In this document: positions 51,510-64,000 of the stretch, piece after piece
How the letters are laid out: each line of letters begins with the position of its first letter
Position numbering within the stretch: the first letter of the stretch is position 1
Origin: Rhodamnia argentea
Lineage: Eukaryota > Streptophyta > Magnoliopsida > Myrtales > Myrtaceae
Direction of reading: 5' to 3'
Assembly (NCBI RefSeq): GCF_020921035.1
Contig: NC_063158.1
Span: forward strand, 2,462,001-2,526,000
DNA: 64,000 nucleotides
Made by a program: the position numbers and the translations under genes
The notes under the pieces: generated by a model
The model's database searches: none
Told to the model about the DNA's origin: nothing
Seen by the model: the letters and a program-made list of their open reading frames with translations, nothing else

Positions 51510-51698
51510 TCCACATAAACGTCAGTTGTGCCATGTAGGACTCCCGCCACTCACGTCAACGATTTTCAATCAAAATTGGTTGAATGGACTGAATTAACAA
51601 AACGTAAAAATATTTAAAACTCAATTGGCAAAATCAAAAGATTTAGAATTGAATTGACAAAAATACAATTAAATTAAGATTTTTTGAACAATTTTCCC
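51510..51698. mobile_element. Family A foldback element, right-half fragment
   Basis: Contains CAATCAAAATTGGTTGAATG, AGATTTAGAATTGAATTGAC and the terminal TTTTTTGAACAATTTTCCC, matching the right arm of the copy at 7,391-8,113. It sits between the GSH1 fragment and the GSH1 3' flank. From 51,699 to 52,000 I see nothing else. Confidence 0.5.
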
Positions 51699-52285
51699 TT
51701 TGCTCTGCATAACACAACTCCATCACCAAGTGGCTAAACAGCTCATCGCATATACGTGCAAATTGTCTGAATGAGGAACTCTTTGACAACAATGTCTTTG
51801 CACACAAACATGATAAAGGTAGGGATCAACAAAAAGCCTTTGCATGGCTAAACTCTTGAGATACCTTTTAGTTAAGGCTAGGCACATTAATTAAATTGTG
51901 TATATGAGATTAATACATTAAGAGTATTAATATACGCTTATGGATATGAATTGTAGAGATTACTCCACGAGAGACAATGAAATAAGAAGGTTGACCATAT
52001 AGCGCTGCTTCACTAAAAATTTCTGAAGTTCGAATTCAGTTGTTCACCCGGATTAGTATCATTTAGGGGATACAATCATTGATCTTGAAAAGAAAAGAAG
52101 ATCAATGGAAACAGCATGAGAAGCCTCATGAGAAACTTTTTAGATGATAACTTATTTCGCTAATTGCTACATTAAAGACTACAAATAAAAGGCCAATCAG
52201 AAGATAATCGCATAAGGTTGAATCCAAAGGACTAGATACGAGCTTTGCACAACCTAAACCCCGCCTGCAGTAGCTATCTAAAACT

Positions 52286-55200
52286 TCAGTACAATAGCTC
52301 CTCGAAAACGGGATTGACTGATTGACCCCATTTTCCATTGTACATCTCCAAAAGCTTCTCTGCTGGCGTCACCCCTGTGCATTAAACAATCCTCCACTGT
52401 CAGTCGCAAAGCCAGTGGTCGTCTAGGCCTGTCAACCCTTAAGGGACCACGGCAACAATTGAGGGCCAACCAACTTTAGCCCATTTGATTAGACAGCTAG
52501 AGTCGAGATGTATGACTGATCACATGGTTTAGCGAAAGAAGAAAGCAAACAAATTTGATCTTTGCCAGATTTGATCTATAACAGCTAGAAAACAATTGTT
52601 ACAGAAATGGATGTATAGAGTCCCGCACTTAAGGGTGAATAACAGTCACTTCACATGCAATGACACAAGACATAAGTCCGGGGCCAACTTATCATTGTAT
52701 TCGGCCAGTCCACAGGTGGCTTAAGTATCCCGAAAGGTAAAAGATGCACAAGCATAGTCGACATTTGGGAGAACCAATCGGGTGAATCTAACCGACACAA
52801 GAGTGCATGTGTATGCATGCAAATCTTTTTCTTGCTAAGCACATGCATGCAAATATCCAAGTACATTACATGGCACGAGCATACGACGGATAAGAAAGTC
52901 ACCTGTTCTCACCACCTCTTTCACCTCATTCAAGAATCCTGACTCCTTAAAGCCTCGTCTCTCCAAGCCATCCTGTAGAGAACAAATTATGCATCAGGTG
53001 GCAAATGATACAGCACTAACTGAGCACCAAGAAGTGCACAAAGATACCTTTGCCAACTGCACAACATATTCGGCAAGATGCCTCAAGTACCCATCTCGAA
53101 AAGGAGTTTTTAAACCAGTCTTTGGGACCTGTTAAATGAATATCAAGACAAATTTAAACACACTTATGGAACACCGTAGAAGGAGATTGGAAGTCATCAT
53201 GAAAACTTGGATATAAAGGCGGGACACCTAGTTATTTGAAGGGAATCAAGAGTCGGAGTTAAAACTTGGATACTAAGTTATTTGCATTTCATCATGTAAT
53301 TTGAGGACAGGCAATGCAGGCCCATACAGTGAATATTGTGCTAAAAGTAAAAATACCACCAAAACAGGGCTAGTATGACAAACAAAGAGAACAGGTGAAT
53401 GGATAGGCTGACATCCTGCTGTCAGAAGAGAAATGATGCCACAGTTGCAGCCAGCGCAAGAAAAGATTTGACTCCTAAATCCTAGCAGTTTACTCCACTA
53501 TAATTTCTGCATAGGCAGTGGCAAGACAAAAAGAGAAGCAAGTTCCTAAATTCAGACAGATCACTGGCAAAACATGCTTAAGTAAGGTCTACCCCACTTT
53601 ACTATCAGAACATGCACCTCGTTGCCAGATTATTTTCCCTTTTAACTCCTGTCTGACATTCATAGATGAAGCAAGCTAAAGCTGGTGCCCAAGTACGCTC
53701 GTCCAATGGCAAGGATAAGCAGGACACCATGTTACCTTATTTCTCAACATCTGCCTTTCTTCTGGGGTCCAGTCTGCAATCATGTCTAGGACATTCTGCA
53801 GTGAAACTTCATCATATAGCAGGCCCACCTGGTAGAACAACAGAAATAAACATTATATGGCACAGATAGATTCCAGAAGCTCGAAATATGACATCTCAGA
53901 CTGCTGATCAATACATATTAATCCTATCGGACGTTCATTATTGGTTATGCACCAAATGCACGGCCAGAGCAATCAAATCAATGTGTAAACCTACCCAAAA
54001 AGCTGGCAGGGCACATAACCTCCTCCAAGGTCCTCCATCAGCGCCTCTCATCTCTAAATATCTCTTCAACCTGACCTGAATAAAATAAGTAACAGGGATG
54101 CTTCACTATCTGGTATTCAGGGAAGAGAAAATTGAAGCATGCGGTTGGAATGTTTATTGTAACCTCAGGAAATATTGTTGTTAAATGGTTCTCCCAGTCA
54201 TTCAGAGTTGGAAGTTCACCCGGAATACAAGGGAGTTTACCCACCAAAAAGTCCTGCAATCATGTAATCCAATTAAAACTAGTTGGAACTAGAAGCAGGC
54301 TATGGTTTACACTAAGAAGGAAAAAGGAGCAGTGGGGGCGGGGGCAGGGGGGAATTCGATGAAGAAAGCTTCAAGTTACTAGACTAATAGGGCTAGATTG
54401 AAACCCGGAATGACATCCCAGAACAGTCTATATACTTCTTCTTCCGGTAGACAAAATACATCGGAACATCAAGAGCATAATCTACATACTGCTCAAACCT
54501 GCACCAAGTATGACAAAAATTACTACTGGTTGTTAACTTATTAAAACGTGATTATAAAAGTTGCCTATAGCTCTTGATTGAGTAATATAAGGTCAGATCA
54601 ACAGTCATCATAAATCGCAAGGTCTTCATTTCAAAACCAAATAATTTATATCAAAAGATGGGATTAAAAGAAAAAGCAATAAATGTATATGGATGAATGA
54701 AGTTCTTATTCCTCCACAACAATATTCCTCCACAACAATAAAAGAAAAATAATTCTCCTGATTTTTCCACAAGGTAAATTAAAGAAAGATAAACTTACCC
54801 AAAGGAGTCATCAAAAACAAAGGGAAGCATTCCAGCCCGGTTATTATCCGTATCGGTCCAAATTTGACTGTTTAAAGAATACAAACAACTTAGAAACTTT
54901 TTAAAGAAGTCAGCGAGGAAATGAACAATGGTCGGTGACTGTTTTGGACCTTCTCATGCTAAGAAAACCATTTGGTTTTCCTTCAGTGAAAGGTGAATTT
55001 GCAAACAGAGCTGTTGCTATCTGTTATTTACGCAGCTGGTCAGTAATGTTACATTAAAGAAATTCTGGAACACGAATCAAGTATTAACAATTCTCACAGG
55101 CTGCAAAGCAAGACCAGCTCGAAATTTTCTGATCATATCGGCTTCAGAACTGAAGTCCAGATTGACCTAAAGAGGATAAATTACGAAAAACAGAAGTTAA

Positions 55201-58147
55201 ACTTTGACTAAATTGGAAGCTATTAAACAAGTGAAAGAGCAGACTTCAAAATTTTGATCGGAAAAAGTTACGCAGAAATTATCTCACCTGAACCGTGCAT
55301 GTCCTGAACATCATATCAAGACCAAGGGAGCCAACCTTGGGCATGTAATTCCTCATAATCTCATATCTTCCCTGAGCCAAATATTTTGTCAGTATGCAAC
55401 TAGTAGAAGTGTTCCTATAGAAATGGCAGCACACGGAGAAGTAATATCCTTGGCTTCTAGATTCCAGCTACTTAAAATGAATGATGTTGATGAAGAAGAA
55501 GATTTCAAGATGTTCAAGTGAAGGCAGGAAATGCAAAAACGAAACCAATAAAAGACAAAAGAATACCATTGAGTTATATGACCAGCAGAAAATGGTCATA
55601 GGGCCCCCACCCACACACAACCTTGTACTACACACCGTAAATTGCAGCATATGTGGTAGACTTGGCTCTTGCGTAAAATTTTCAAGAATCTTCTATAGAG
55701 AGATATTGTCATTTCTAAATTGCTAGTATTCCTCTCATGATGCTCATAATAAGGCTCGATAGATGCTTATCTTCATATTTTACTGGAAAAGGAGACACAT
55801 GTATCTCATATGCTCCGAAGGTTTCCATGAGAAGAAGTCACACACGCATCATCAACCTATGGACAAAACTAAGCAAACAAGCAAATCAAAAAGTTGAAAC
55901 ATATTTTTTTTTTAAAATGCCATGCCATTGTGATTCTATCCTTTGATATAACAAGGCATCCAACTAATGACCATTGACCATTTAAAGAATCACATGTCCA
56001 ACCCAATATTGTAGAACCATTAGTGGTGATGATGAACTGAAAAAGTAATTATCAATTTACAATCCTATAAAAATAAAAATAAATCATAAATTTAATGAAG
56101 AGGCCTATTTTAGCTAGATCCTTTCCCTTCTTAAGCTATACAAACATCTAAAAGCCCATTAATACCTTTGGCATCACAGGTATATCTTTGAGTCCCCATT
56201 TAGGCTGAAAGCCGATCCCCAAGAAACCTATTCCCATCTCTTCTGCAACAGCTTTTACCTGCAATAAATATGGTAAAAAGAGAACTTGACTCCACCTAGA
56301 TGCTGTAAATAAGAAAGAACAGCATGATGTAGCCATTTCCTTTTCCAGAATTTAATGCTCATATGAAGTAACACAGACATCTGCATCCGAGACGGGAGTT
56401 AAATATAAGAAGGTAGATGAAGATGAGAACAGAAACTGTCTCCTTAAATTAAGACCATGAGAGACCTCAACCATCACAAGGAAGTTGTAGAGCTGAAAAA
56501 ATGGCTCCTCAAGAATATTGGTTTGAAAGCTTGTGCTACGTCAAAGAAAAGTTTATCATAGGCTAATCCAGTACACAATCTTCTCATATCTGCTAACCTG
56601 GTAAAGGTGCGAATTAACTTCAGCACAAGTTTGATGCAGAGTTTCAAGAGGTGCGCCACTAAGCTCAAATTGACCACCAGGCTCCAAGGATATACTTTGC
56701 TTTCCCTGGCCCAAATTTTTTCACAAACAGTACCATTCAATTACATGATATGACCATATAAAGTAAACCTTAACTGAACAATCAACATATACTCTTTTTA
56801 TTTTCAGTTCAGGTAGGAAAAGTACCTGTTTTAGCCCTATTATGTAGTCACCTTCCATTACTTTTTCCCAGTCAAATCTTTCGGAAATACCATAAAGCAA
56901 CTCCGAAATTTGTTCATACTTCATAGGACGTAAAGTTTGAATCTCAAAGCCAAATTTCTCATGTTCGGTTCCTATTCTGCAGTTAAACATGATTAAGTTG
57001 CATGCCCAGGCAAAAAAGTCACAGATTATGACAAGCCAATTTAGATAAAGCAAAAAAAATTATCCTTCAAAAAACTTAAATGCTAATATTATGATCTTCG
57101 AAGCAATTAACGAGAAGAACCTGAAGCAAGAAAAAAAAATCAAAACATTGACATTCAGGACCCATAATTATAAAAAGTTTCTATCTGAACAGAAGTGGAG
57201 TCAAAGGCTACATGGTAGGACTTCAGTTTTTCGGCCATTCAATTTTCACATGTTATTGTTATCTCTGCGTACATGCAGATAGTTCCATTGACACCTATCA
57301 TGGAAAAGAATGGAGCATGGCAACAAGATACTGACAGAGTAAATTGGCAAATACACCACAGAAGTCAACCAACTTAACAATACAAAATGAAAACAGCACA
57401 GAATATGACGAAAGATGCTTCTCTTTTGAGGTGATTATTGGAAGATGAGTTCTTTGAAGGGAAAAGCACAAGTCAGGTTTATCTTTCCACATTCTGGACC
57501 ACGACTCTGGTCTCAAGTTAAAACATACTCAGCAAAGTTAGGGGATAAAGGAGTAATATAGAATAAGGAGAGTTAAGATGATAACTGATCAAACTACTGC
57601 CTGGAACACAGTAATAATACAAGCGAAAGGAAAGAAGTTGAAACAGTCGTAGGAGATCGCATCACCTCAAGAGAAAACCTAAATCAGTACAATTAAACTT
57701 TCAAAGCTACCAATATCTGCCAAAAGAATAACAACAAGGAACCAGAACCTTTTACCAGCGTCTTAACATGAAATAAATAGCATAACCTTAAAGAGCACTC
57801 ATTGTGATGAGACAGGAACTCTACCTCCATTTTTCCTTGGGCTTGCACCCAGAGGCAAGATATCCTACGAGATCCTCTTTGGTTAGTGGGTCTGTTTCAA
57901 CTGCTACATCTTCTGTGGGAGGACTAGCAGCAACTATTACCTGACGTCTCCTCTTGCAGCTCCCCAACACATCATCTATATGCAGCGAGTGTGCAATCTT
58001 TGACGAAAAACACGAGGAGGAAGAAAAATTGAGGCAGTTTATTTTCGTTCTGGCTGTCTCGACATTAAAAACCAGGTTGTAACCCGATCTGCTCATTATC
58101 TCATTCCCGAGTTTGCATGAGGGACTGGTATTGGATATGAGTGCCAT
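52286..58147 (-). CDS. GSH1: Glutamate-cysteine ligase, chloroplastic
   Basis: Catalyses the ATP-dependent joining of glutamate and cysteine, the first and rate-setting step of glutathione synthesis, in plastids. Fifteen coding exons join in phase: 57825-58147, 56826-56976, 56598-56705, 56166-56258, 55288-55371, 55098-55166, 54950-55020, 54799-54867, 54405-54498, 54164-54253, 53995-54075, 53736-53828, 53048-53128, 52903-52972 and 52286-52374. They give 521 residues, against about 522 in Arabidopsis. The first 70-75 residues are Ser/Arg-rich like a transit peptide, probably cut near VIVAASPP. Conserved blocks include [60 protein letters not shown] and [21 protein letters not shown]. The regulatory cysteines are present: C185 and C405 (redox switch pair) and C348 and C363. 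All but the last exon lie 3-6 kb from the tubulin gene. Confidence 0.96.
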
Positions 58148-58155
58148 GGTTTTGC

Positions 58156-58886
58156 CTGTAGAGGTACAGTTATTTCGCCATGTTAGAAAGAAGCGAAATT
58201 GATAACCTCACCACTAACAAAATTTTCAGCACAAGCAATTCTGTCGGTCCATATACACAGAAGCTATTTAAAATAAATTCCAAACCACAAGATGGAAATC
58301 GACTAATTTTTCAAAACTTGATGAGAAAAGATGAGATACGACATCTTCGACCGATCGAGGCACTAGCAAGACATGCATTGACATTAGAGCATGAGATAAT
58401 TTTGCGCAATCGAACTTCAGATTTGCTTCCTGGTTCTCTCTTTTATCATTAACATTGACCGCCCCCAGTGAGAAGCCACATCCCCTTCATACTGACATTT
58501 CAATTAAACAACCACGGTTCAAACCGAGCAGCATCACACAAGTACACTCAAGTTTGTCAAAAACTTATCTTACCTCGTGCTTCCCTCGTGGCTCCTCTAT
58601 AAAATCACTAAACTACAACCGACGATCATTCCGATGTTGAGAACTCGAGGAAGCTACACACATGCACCGTCCCCAAGAAATTCATCTCACAAACACAATA
58701 ACAACGACGACAGCAGCAGCAACTGCTACGAATTGCGAAACGGAACGAGTAGAACAAACCGCCAATCACACGCGATCGACTGAACAATCACCCCGACTCA
58801 GCGCAAACTCGCCGGAGCAGACGAGAGGAAACTCAGAAAACGACAGGAATTGGAGGCTGGTTCACTGCGCAGAGCGAGCAAATTAC
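58156..58886 (-). other. Probable 5'-UTR intron of GSH1
   Basis: On the minus strand a donor (AGCAAG|GTAATT) at 58,886 and an acceptor (TACCTCTACAG) at 58,156 frame a 731-bp intron ending 8 bases before the start ATG. The leader exon would begin near 58,970-58,985. Inferred from splice sites and the lack of coding sequence. Confidence 0.55.
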
Positions 58887-58984
58887 CTTGCTTTCAGCTG
58901 AGATTCCAACCTCTAGGGCTCGATTACAAGTCGAGAGAGGGAGAGAGAAAGAGACGGCGAGCGAAGTGGCAATGGTGTCGGATT

Positions 58985-60060
58985 GTCCATCTTCTTCAAT
59001 GGCCTTCCTCATAATCCTATTTTCCCATTTTTCACAAAAAAAAAAAAAAAAAAAAGGTTAAACAAAATAAGTTTAAAAAAAAAGAAACGGTATTTTGTTT
59101 CACTTGCTCTCGATAGAAACTGGGAGGACGGGAATAAGTCGGTGCGGTCGTTACTTTGTGCTTTTCCGTGGTCCCACCATCAGGATGTGACACGTCAGCG
59201 CGCAAAGATTCTGCGAAGCGGGTGCAGCGTTGCGGTTGCGGTTGCGGGGCCCTCTCACCCTCAGTGCTCTTCTTCCCCATGGTCGATTTCATGGTGAAAG
59301 GCGCCCCGACGTATAATGATTTTGCCAAGGGATCCTTTAAAACTTAAAAGTACTTTCTAAACAATTAAATACAGAAAGATTTATAAATTTCGATGCAGAC
59401 CCTCAGAAAAATGTGCTATTTCGGATCCGCTCGCTCGCTCCGACTTCGGTGCTTGCTCTATATAATCATGCGCGTGGCTCTTTTTTTGCTTCAGAAATTG
59501 GCTTATCTAAAAATAATTTTATGATCAATTGGTATTTCTTTTGTTTGTTTTCTTTCCCGATCTAATTAGTTTTAGATTTGAGTGTTCTTTTATTCCGATG
59601 TAAAATTAGATCTGGGATTTACAATGCATTTTTGTACTTTTCTCAACCTTGTTGGTATTGTTATTATCTCTATACAATGATAGTGCTGGCGATGCCCAAC
59701 ATAGGCGCGCACCGCCTTTTGCCAAAGCCATAATTATTGGAGAAGGAAATCTTGGCTTGTGTTCACATTGATATTGATGCAAGACTTGGTGATCGGCCGC
59801 CATAGGTAATTTTATGTTATGATAGATTCGTCTTTGTGGATTGAGTGGATTGAGCAAGTCCCAGTAGGAGGGTGTCCCAAGTTGATTTGTCTTTCGGATT
59901 TACTTGCTTTGTTTGATTTTCATTGTCTCTTGGAAGTTATGTATCTATGAACTTTTTTCAAGTGAAATGAAAATTTTTGTTCCGACAAAAAATTGACGAA
60001 TGTGTCGAAGCACTCGTTAACACGACCACCTCCGTTCAATATGATTTCGTTCTTAGGGAA
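58985..60060. other. GSH1 upstream region, no further gene seen
   Basis: This contains a long A-tract (59,037-59,055) and a TGACACGTCAGC word at 59,188 with an ACGTCA core, a possible bZIP site about 200 bp upstream of the inferred GSH1 leader. It also has a short GTTGCG run (59,231-59,248). Short frames have no recognised domain. Confidence 0.4.
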
Positions 60061-60390
60061 AACGGTGCAAATGGTCCTTAAGCTATGACTAAATATGCAA
60101 TGTTGTCCATGAATTTTCAATTTGTTCAATGTGATCAATATACTTTAATCCAATGTGCAATACCATCCTTGAACTTTAATTAGTTGGAGGATATCATTGG
60201 TTATTTTTAGATAGTCTAGGGATTAGTTTAAACATTTACTAAAAGCTTATGGATCATATTGAACAATTTAAAAGTCCATGGACGGCATTACACATTATGC
60301 TAAAGTTCATTGATCACGTTAAACAAATTGAAAACTCCAAAACCACATCGCATCTTAAGCCAAAGTTCATGAATCATTTGCATTATTATC
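60061..60390. mobile_element. MITE-like element, family C copy 3
   Basis: The left end AACGGTGCAAATGGTCCTTA and right end GAATCATTTGCATTATTATC are inverted. Inside are repeated modules such as TGAACAATTTAAAAGTCCAT and AACAAATTGAAAACTCCA, with their inverse in the left half. It has the same plan as the copies at 9,481 and 15,647. Confidence 0.6.
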
Positions 60391-61140
60391 ACTTTTCTCG
60401 TCACTGACGATGATTTCTTTACCCGGTTGCCATAAAAATTAGTACACCAATTAGTATTATTTCGGAGGTTTCTTTTTCCTCGTTTGTCCCTGGATAAGAT
60501 AAGCAAAGAAATCTGTTCTCGTCGGCTTCGAAACGTGAATGTTTTCTCATGTAGATCTAGAATTTGCAAGTAAGAGATGGTTTTACTTTTTATTGCTCTT
60601 GCGTCGACCTCAAAATTCACTCACCAACCTCAAAATGAAATTGTATTCTTCATTCGTCAATAAAAAGTGGTATCGAGGCATTGGCGCAGATCTTTCGTTT
60701 CAATTGGAGGTTTCCAGGAAACCTTCGACGTATTGGACTGTCCAATATTTAGTGCATAGGTCAACATAAGTTACCCTTTTTTTTTGCTCGTTGCGTGTCT
60801 GAATTTATGTTAAATTTTACAGCAGGCACCTAGGAATTTGTTGCGTGACTGATATGAACATTGAGACAATAAGATTCGAAGAAAGAATAATCATGAGAAT
60901 TATATTAGAAACGAAACATAAGATGGATCTTGTCATTCTTTTTTCTTTTCTTTTTTTGGTCATGGGATCTTGTCATTTAGGCACACAGTTTCGAAACACT
61001 TTGCTAACCAAAAATCACGAAGCTCGAGGATCGATAAAAGAGCGAACGCCGAAAATGCTAAGAACTCTTATTAAAATTTGTAAATCGAGCATTTAGCTAC
61101 CAAATTGCAAGCAAATGTATATATACATATTATATCACCT

Positions 61141-61330
61141 AGCCTCTGTTTTTTGCGAAAAATAGATGATTTGAAAAATATTATCATAAAATTAATTGAT
61201 TATATTGTTAAAAAAATGTTCTTATCACCACCGATGACGATAATATCTGCTAAATATTTTTATGAAACATGAAAACATGTTTGATCATGTACTTTTATAA
61301 TCAATATAAGTGATCATTTGCAAGAAAATC
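61141..61330. mobile_element. MITE-like inverted repeat, family B copy 4
   Basis: The left end AGCCTCTGTTTTTTGCGAAA with AATAGATGATTTGAAAAATA matches family B. The right end is weak (CATTTGCAAGAAAATCATTT). The region 60,391-61,140 on its left and 61,331-62,999 on its right shows AT-rich sequence and unsupported short frames only. Confidence 0.35.
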
Positions 61331-62999
61331 ATTTCATTTTTTTTTTCTCATCATCATCGATCGATTCGAGGAATTCCTGTAAGGAGTTCGTGTATAATTT
61401 GATAATTGCGATGGCGTGCACGTTGTCACAAGGGCAAGTAGAATCGAAGTTGCATTCATCAACTCTGCCTGGCGCCTGCATGCGACCGCGACGGCTGGCC
61501 AAACAAATTAGAGATTCATGGCCTTTCCTCCTCTTTTTCAGAATTTTCCTTTCTCTTTTCGAGTATTATTCATATCAAATTTGCAATCTGGGACAACATT
61601 ATATGATGTTGGCGCAGCCGCTAGAGTCCAAACGATAGTGTCGTGTCACAAAATAATGTAACGCATCAATCATTTCTTTCCACCTTCTTTGTTTCCTCCA
61701 CGGAACAGAGTCGATTTTCTTGTTAGCCAAAAGAAAAAAAAACACACACACATTTGGACATCTTTCCGGATGCAATCCATCACTCATAAGAGAGTACAAT
61801 ATTAGGATCGCGACATCTTGACGGTTCACCAAAAGCTCCGCGGATACTTAATGACAAATGCGATGCTTAAGTTAGTAAGCGGTCAATATAAGGTAAGGTA
61901 AGATAGCTATTGATGTTGCCTCATCGAGACTTTCTGAAGTGCTCGGATAGACATGGATCCAATAGGCGTACATAGGAAGGAAAAAAAAACAAAATCTGCG
62001 CAACAGCACGGGAATTTGGTTAAATTTTCCTTCCCATTCGGAGAGCTCATGCAAGTTATGACGTGGCCAAATAGGTTTTTCATTTGTAGTCGTTTTAGGC
62101 TTTGAGCCATCGGTTAGGTGTGTAGTATTTTCAGCTTCATTGTAGGTTTTCGTATGTTCCAACCTTCTTTCTGAAAAAAAAAAAAAAAAAGCCTTCTTTT
62201 ACAATTTAAAAATGTTTTCAGATTTTTTGTTTCATGTCACCTACTGTTAGCGGAGTATTTGTTCGACCAATTTGATGTTTCAAATGCTTCTCGTCATAAT
62301 TTTACGGAATAATAGAGAAGAGATATCTTGCTGGGGAAATTTGATTACTAGTGATGATATGGAGTAGTAGTTAAATATCTTTTTAAAGTACTATTTGCCC
62401 ACTATTGTTGCTGCCAGGTTTAGAACAAATATACCTCTAGGATACACACCGAAGCCGAAGAGAAACGAGTTCGGCAATCAGTCAATTTCTCTATTGAAAT
62501 TTGACTTTGAATGTGTTATCAAAGTCGCGTGTACGGAAATTGAAAAGAGAAAAAGAGAGGTGCAGATAAGAACATGTTATCTTTTTCGCATCCATGTCCG
62601 TTAAATCGCTTTTCGACGTATGGAATTTTCATTTCATGAGTTTCTTTCAAGCATAGAGCACGGTGGACTGAGACCTGGCGGCTCGGCGATGCGGGGGGGC
62701 GGTTTCGCGGAGCTCACTCTCGCCGGCAGCTGCGTTGGACAAAGTTGTGGCTGTGGTGAAAAATGGTGCGTATGCCAACTTGGGCCATTGCTTTATGCTC
62801 AGTATCAATTGCAATCCATCCCCACTTGGAATTAGATTTCTCGCATCGAACTATTCCATATAAATGCAGATGAAGACAGGTGCACTACGAGGCTGAACCG
62901 AACTTTATCTGCAAAAAGATATGGGGGTGGGGTAAATTCGCTTAAAGATGTCATTTTCCTTGGGTTTGTGAAGAATTAAATATCGTCTTTTATGGGCGC

Positions 63000-63235
63000 G
63001 TTCGTTTGGAAGAAAATGAAGGATTTGAAAGACATTTCAAAAAAAAAATGATCGTTTGTATCATTTGAAATAATTAGTTAATGAAAAATATTTTCACAAT
63101 TGACAACTATTTGTCTATATATTTTGTTGACGATGACATTTTTTTTTATTCGTTCATTTATTTTTGTAAGTAATACAAGCGGCCGTTTTAGGAAAATATC
63201 TTCCAGATCCTTCATTTTTTGCGAAACCGAGTGCC
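63000..63235. mobile_element. MITE-like inverted repeat, family B copy 5
   Basis: The left end GCGTTCGTTTGGAAGAAAAT and right end CATTTTTTGCGAAACCGAGT are inverted copies, with GAAAAATATTTTCACAATTG and CGTTCATTTATTTTTGTAAG inside, as in other family B copies. From 63,236 to 64,000 I see no gene. Confidence 0.5.
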
Positions 63236-64000
63236 CCCAATGTTTTGCTACTTTGGACTGATGATAAGGTGCTGTCGAATATATAAAATATAGACTTAGA
63301 GAAGGCTGTTTGTTGTGATGATGCTGATTTACAAGCACGGAGGAATGCATTTGGGTCAAACCCGTACCCCAGTAAAAAAAAAATGAGTGTTTGGGTAAAT
63401 AGTCCTATATGCTTGCGTAGATCTGAATGTATTATGTACCCACATGAATGTTGCTGAAGCTTCTCATTGAAGATGGGAAATTAATATGTAATGACTAGAA
63501 CCGTTGCGTTTGGGGCCATATAACTAGAATCGCTGAATTCTCATAGATAGATCGAATCAATTAAAATTCCCAATGTCGTGAGATAAGGGCTTGGGAGAAT
63601 CGGTGCCGAACGAGGACCGTTGTGCTCGCTCAACGATACCTCTAAACCCCCTTCTCCTACGCATTGGAACCGCTTCCGGAGGGCTGCGAGAGATCTCATT
63701 CCTATTCATTTGGATGTTTTGCTTCTTTGCCGGTGACCATTTCGGGCTAGCAAAGTCGGGACATGACCCAAATAAGATTGCTGTAGAGAACCAAAATTGA
63801 CATAACAGGGGAAAAAAGATGTAAACATTTAGCTCTTTAAGAGATGTCCCAAAGTGTTGGTACCTATTGTAAACATTTTGCTTTCAAGCTTCTGCATGCT
63901 AATTTATGTTGCGAAATGCGTCGCCGGGCGAGATGGGAGTTCCGGCGACGAGGCGGGTTTTCCTTTCTCAATTAAAAAGAAAAAAAAAAGCAAGACGTTC

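Noticed and set aside
52973-53047. GSH1 intron with GTATCTTT donor as a second U12-type intron
   Set aside because: The donor is close to the U12 consensus, but there is no TTCCTTRAC branch site near the acceptor, so an ordinary U2-type intron is more likely.

Overview
This is plant nuclear DNA, most likely from a dicot. The genes have many short GT-AG introns, there are eukaryotic tRNA genes with internal promoters, and the products (a chloroplast-targeted glutamate-cysteine ligase, a BSK kinase, a plant KIN-14 kinesin) are plant families. I could not place the species. Myrtales is a weak guess.

Layout. From 1 to about 19,300 there is no gene I can support. That stretch is AT-rich and built from decayed inverted-repeat (MITE-like) elements of several families, two hAT-type non-autonomous elements (one with a perfect 8-bp target duplication), a possible solo LTR, and an old tandem array of units of roughly 1.4 kb (12.3-15.5 kb). 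The gene-dense part runs from 19.8 to 59 kb: a kinesin-14 (21,227-27,841, +), tRNA-Val(CAC) (28,782-28,855, +), a MULE-transposase-derived SWIM zinc-finger gene (30,365-34,164, +), a BSK-type receptor-like cytoplasmic (pseudo)kinase (36,730-42,204, +), an Rpr2/Rpp21-domain RNase P/MRP-like protein (43,711-46,389, -), tRNA-Cys(GCA) (46,779-46,850, -), a beta-tubulin with a one-base frameshift (47,405-48,981, -) and GSH1 (52,286-58,147, -). From 59 to 64 kb the sequence is again repeat-rich with no recognised gene.

Coding exons were built by hand from homology of the translated segments and from splice sites. Phases close in every gene except the tubulin, where one base is missing. The genes do not form a pathway; they are ordinary neighbours: microtubule motor, microtubule subunit, brassinosteroid-type signalling, RNA processing, glutathione synthesis and a domesticated transposase.

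Most worth a second look: an AT-AC U12-type intron inside the kinesin motor domain; the tubulin frameshift; a decayed duplicate of the last GSH1 exon and its 3' flank about 0.9 kb beyond the gene; a duplicated splice donor in the BSK gene; and three inverted-repeat families that are each present in several copies.
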